A stretch of DNA of 7,309 nucleotides from JAZQNF01 sp045641505 (GTDB lineage Bacteria > Bacillota > Clostridia > Lachnospirales > Bianqueaceae): NCBI GenBank assembly GCA_045641505.1, contig JAZUHB010000058.1, forward strand, positions 1 through 7,309. The letters run 5' to 3'. The first letter of the stretch is position 1. The number at the start of each line of letters is the position of its first letter. Below are positions 5,833 to 7,309 of this stretch, piece after piece. A program made the position numbers and the translations under genes. Below the pieces are notes generated by a model that saw only the letters and a list, made by a program, of their open reading frames with translations, ran no database searches and was not told the DNA's origin.

Positions 5833-7077
5833 ATGCGTTTCGGGATCCGTACTCTCGATGAACTGCCGGTAGAGGGCAAGACTGTCCTCTGCCGGGTGGA
5901 CATCAACCAGCCGGTGGACCGGGCGACGGGGACGCTGAAAAGCACGAACCGCATCCGCGCCTGCGTCCCCACCATCCGCGAGCTCTCCGACCGGGGAGCC
6001 AAGGTGGTGCTGATGGCTCACCAGGGCAGCGACATCGAATACAAGAACTTCTATACGACCGCGCCCCACGCGAAAGTACTTGCGGAACTCCTCGGCCGTG
6101 AGGTAAAATGGATCGATGACGTATGCGGCCCCGCCGCGCGCCAGATGATCCGGGAACTTCAGAACGGCGAGATCCTTCTGCTCGACAACGTCCGCTTCGT
6201 TTCCGAGGAACAGACGCTGTTCGAGACCAAGCTCTGCCTCACCCACGAGCAGCAGGCGCAGACCCTGCTGGTGCAGAAGCTGGCGCCTCTGGGCGATTAC
6301 TACGTGTGCGACGCCTTCGCGGCGGCCCACCGCGATCAGCCCTCCCTCTGCGGCTTCGAGCAGCTGCTCCCCTCCGCGATGGGACGTCTCTTCGAGCAGG
6401 AATACTGCGCGGTTTCCTCCGTCATGGAGGAGCCGGCCCGTCCCTGCGTGTTCGTGCTGGGCGGCGCGAAGATCGCGGACGCTTTCCAGATGATGGAGAC
6501 CGTCCTCTCCCGCGGCGTCGCGGACACGATCCTCACCGGCGGCCTCGTGGCCAACATCTTCCTTGCCTCTCAGGGGCGGGAGATCGGCCAGGGCAGCCTC
6601 GACTTCATCATGAAGTCCAACTACGGCGAGTTCATCCCCAAGGCGGCCGAGATCTACGCGAAGTACGGCGAGAAGATCGTCCTGCCCGAGGATCTGGCCT
6701 GGGTGAAGGACGGCGAGCGCTTCGAAGCGAAGCTCGGCATGGTCCCCGCGGAAGCCGCGGCCGTCGATATCGGCCACGCGACCGCTTCCTGCTACCGTAA
6801 CGTCATCTGCGCTGCCAGGACCGTGTTCGTCAACGGTCCCGCCGGCGTGTTCGAAAAGCCCGAGAGCGAGTACGGCACGAAGGAAATCTGGCAGGCGCTC
6901 GCCGACACGGAGGCCTACACGGTCCTCGGCGGCGGCGACAGCATCACGGCCACTGAAAAGTATCAGCTGACCGACCGCATCGGCTACATCTGCACGGGCG
7001 GCGGCGCGCTGATCCGTTTCCTCAGCGGCGAAGAGCTTCCGGTAGTCAGGGCCCTGCGCCACGGCTCCCAGCTATAA
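5833..7077 (+). CDS. pgk: Archaeal-like phosphoglycerate kinase
   Basis: The 414-residue product is a two-domain PGK, which makes ATP from 1,3-bisphosphoglycerate and ADP. Features resembling archaeal rather than common bacterial PGKs include GKTVLCRVDINQPVD, AHQG, GEILLLDNVRF, DAFAAAHRDQPS, LTGGLVANIF and CTGGGALIRFLSG. Substrate residues Arg21, Asp23 and Asn25, His63, Arg121 and Arg167 are present. Nucleotide-site residues Lys213 (GGAKIAD), Glu341 (NGPAGVFE) and the GGGDS loop (366-370) are intact. The exception is the residue three after His63, normally Arg or Lys and contacting the substrate phosphate, which is Ser66 in a slightly longer loop (SDIEYKN). Either a nearby Lys replaces it or the substrate differs. 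AAAGGA at 5819-5824 supports the start. It would work directly after the GAPDH and before the mutase. Confidence 0.93.
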   Translation: MRFGIRTLDELPVEGKTVLCRVDINQPVDRATGTLKSTNRIRACVPTIRELSDRGAKVVLMAHQGSDIEYKNFYTTAPHAKVLAELLGREVKWIDDVCGPAARQMIRELQNGEILLLDNVRFVSEEQTLFETKLCLTHEQQAQTLLVQKLAPLGDYYVCDAFAAAHRDQPSLCGFEQLLPSAMGRLFEQEYCAVSSVMEEPARPCVFVLGGAKIADAFQMMETVLSRGVADTILTGGLVANIFLASQGREIGQGSLDFIMKSNYGEFIPKAAEIYAKYGEKIVLPEDLAWVKDGERFEAKLGMVPAEAAAVDIGHATASCYRNVICAARTVFVNGPAGVFEKPESEYGTKEIWQALADTEAYTVLGGGDSITATEKYQLTDRIGYICTGGGALIRFLSGEELPVVRALRHGSQL

Positions 7078-7084
7078 AACTCCT

Positions 7085-7100
7085 ACGAGGTAATCAAATG
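7085..7100 (+). promoter_or_regulatory. Weak ribosome binding site and ATG of the transketolase subunit
   Basis: ACGAGG at 7085-7090 sits 7 bases before the ATG at 7098. It is a weaker match than the other sites in the operon but properly spaced, and the protein similarity begins shortly after this ATG, so it fixes the start of the truncated last gene. Confidence 0.6.
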
Positions 7101-7309
7101 GAAATCCAAGAGAAAAAGCAATTGCAGGCTTTCGCCTGCCGCATCCGGAAGGCGGCCGTCTACGCCATCCACGCCATCGGATCCGGCCACATCGGCGGAG
7201 CCCTCAGCATCGCTGACGTGCTGAGCGTCCTGTACAGCCGCGAGATGAAGATCGATCCCTCGAATCCCAAGTGGGAAGACCGCGACAAGCTGGTCTGCTC
7301 CAAGGGCCA
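7098..7309 (+). CDS. Transketolase, N-terminal (ThDP-binding) subunit, 5' part only
   Basis: The window ends 70 codons into this gene. The visible product has the transketolase N-terminal signature: GSGHIGGALSIADVLSVLY (from about residue 28; His31 lies in the thiamine-diphosphate site), then KIDPSNPKWEDRDKLVCSKG (51-70). This spacing and the short leader before GHIGG resemble the separate N-terminal subunit of split transketolases common in archaea and many Firmicutes, where the C-terminal half is the next gene; that cannot be confirmed here. Transketolase moves two-carbon units between sugar phosphates, making or using glyceraldehyde 3-phosphate and erythrose 4-phosphate. It begins 20 bases after the PGK stop and would feed or drain the GAPDH/PGK/mutase module. 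A related ThDP enzyme is a less likely alternative. Confidence 0.88.
   Translation, partial: MEIQEKKQLQAFACRIRKAAVYAIHAIGSGHIGGALSIADVLSVLYSREMKIDPSNPKWEDRDKLVCSKG

Noticed and set aside
3598..7062. A 1154-codon open frame on the minus strand spanning three genes
   Set aside because: It is codon-phase antisense to the dehydrogenase, GAPDH and PGK genes, which share one frame. Minus-strand stops would require TTA, CTA or TCA codons on the plus strand, which are rare here. The product is a V/D/G/A/L/H-rich sequence with no recognisable domain.

Overview
The window is a tightly packed stretch of eight genes, all on the + strand. No gap exceeds 33 bases, one gene pair overlaps, and I see no internal promoter or terminator, so it reads as the interior of a single operon; the first and last genes run off the edges. 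The DNA is GC-rich with strongly C/G-ending codons, and most genes have a clear purine-rich ribosome binding site (AGGAG-like) 7-9 bases before ATG. This suggests a GC-rich anaerobic bacterium, perhaps a high-GC clostridial Firmicute; that assignment is a weak inference.

Layout: positions 1-2079 hold three tandem paralogous HAD-superfamily hydrolases (the first is missing its N-terminus). Positions 2076-3650 encode a full-length cofactor-independent phosphoglycerate mutase (GpmI/iPGM family) whose sequence is circularly permuted: the half that is normally C-terminal comes first, followed by the normally N-terminal half. Positions 3682-4719 encode a Gfo/Idh/MocA-type NAD(P)-dependent dehydrogenase resembling inositol 2-dehydrogenases. 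Positions 4744-5799 encode an archaeal-type (type II) glyceraldehyde-3-phosphate dehydrogenase, 5833-7077 an archaeal-like phosphoglycerate kinase, and 7098 to the end the start of a split transketolase N-terminal subunit.

Taken together, GAPDH, PGK and PGM make a complete module for taking a phosphorylated aldehyde to a phosphorylated acid and then moving the phosphate (canonically glyceraldehyde 3-phosphate to 2-phosphoglycerate). Transketolase would make or consume the aldehyde, the Idh-like enzyme would oxidise a polyol or sugar, and the HAD proteins would remove or transfer phosphate. Both the mutase and the kinase appear to lack a normally conserved substrate-binding residue (an Asp to Ser in the mutase, an Arg/Lys to Ser in the kinase). 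The operon is therefore either a divergent lower-glycolysis module or, more interestingly, a parallel pathway acting on a related substrate. The permuted mutase is the most striking item in the window.
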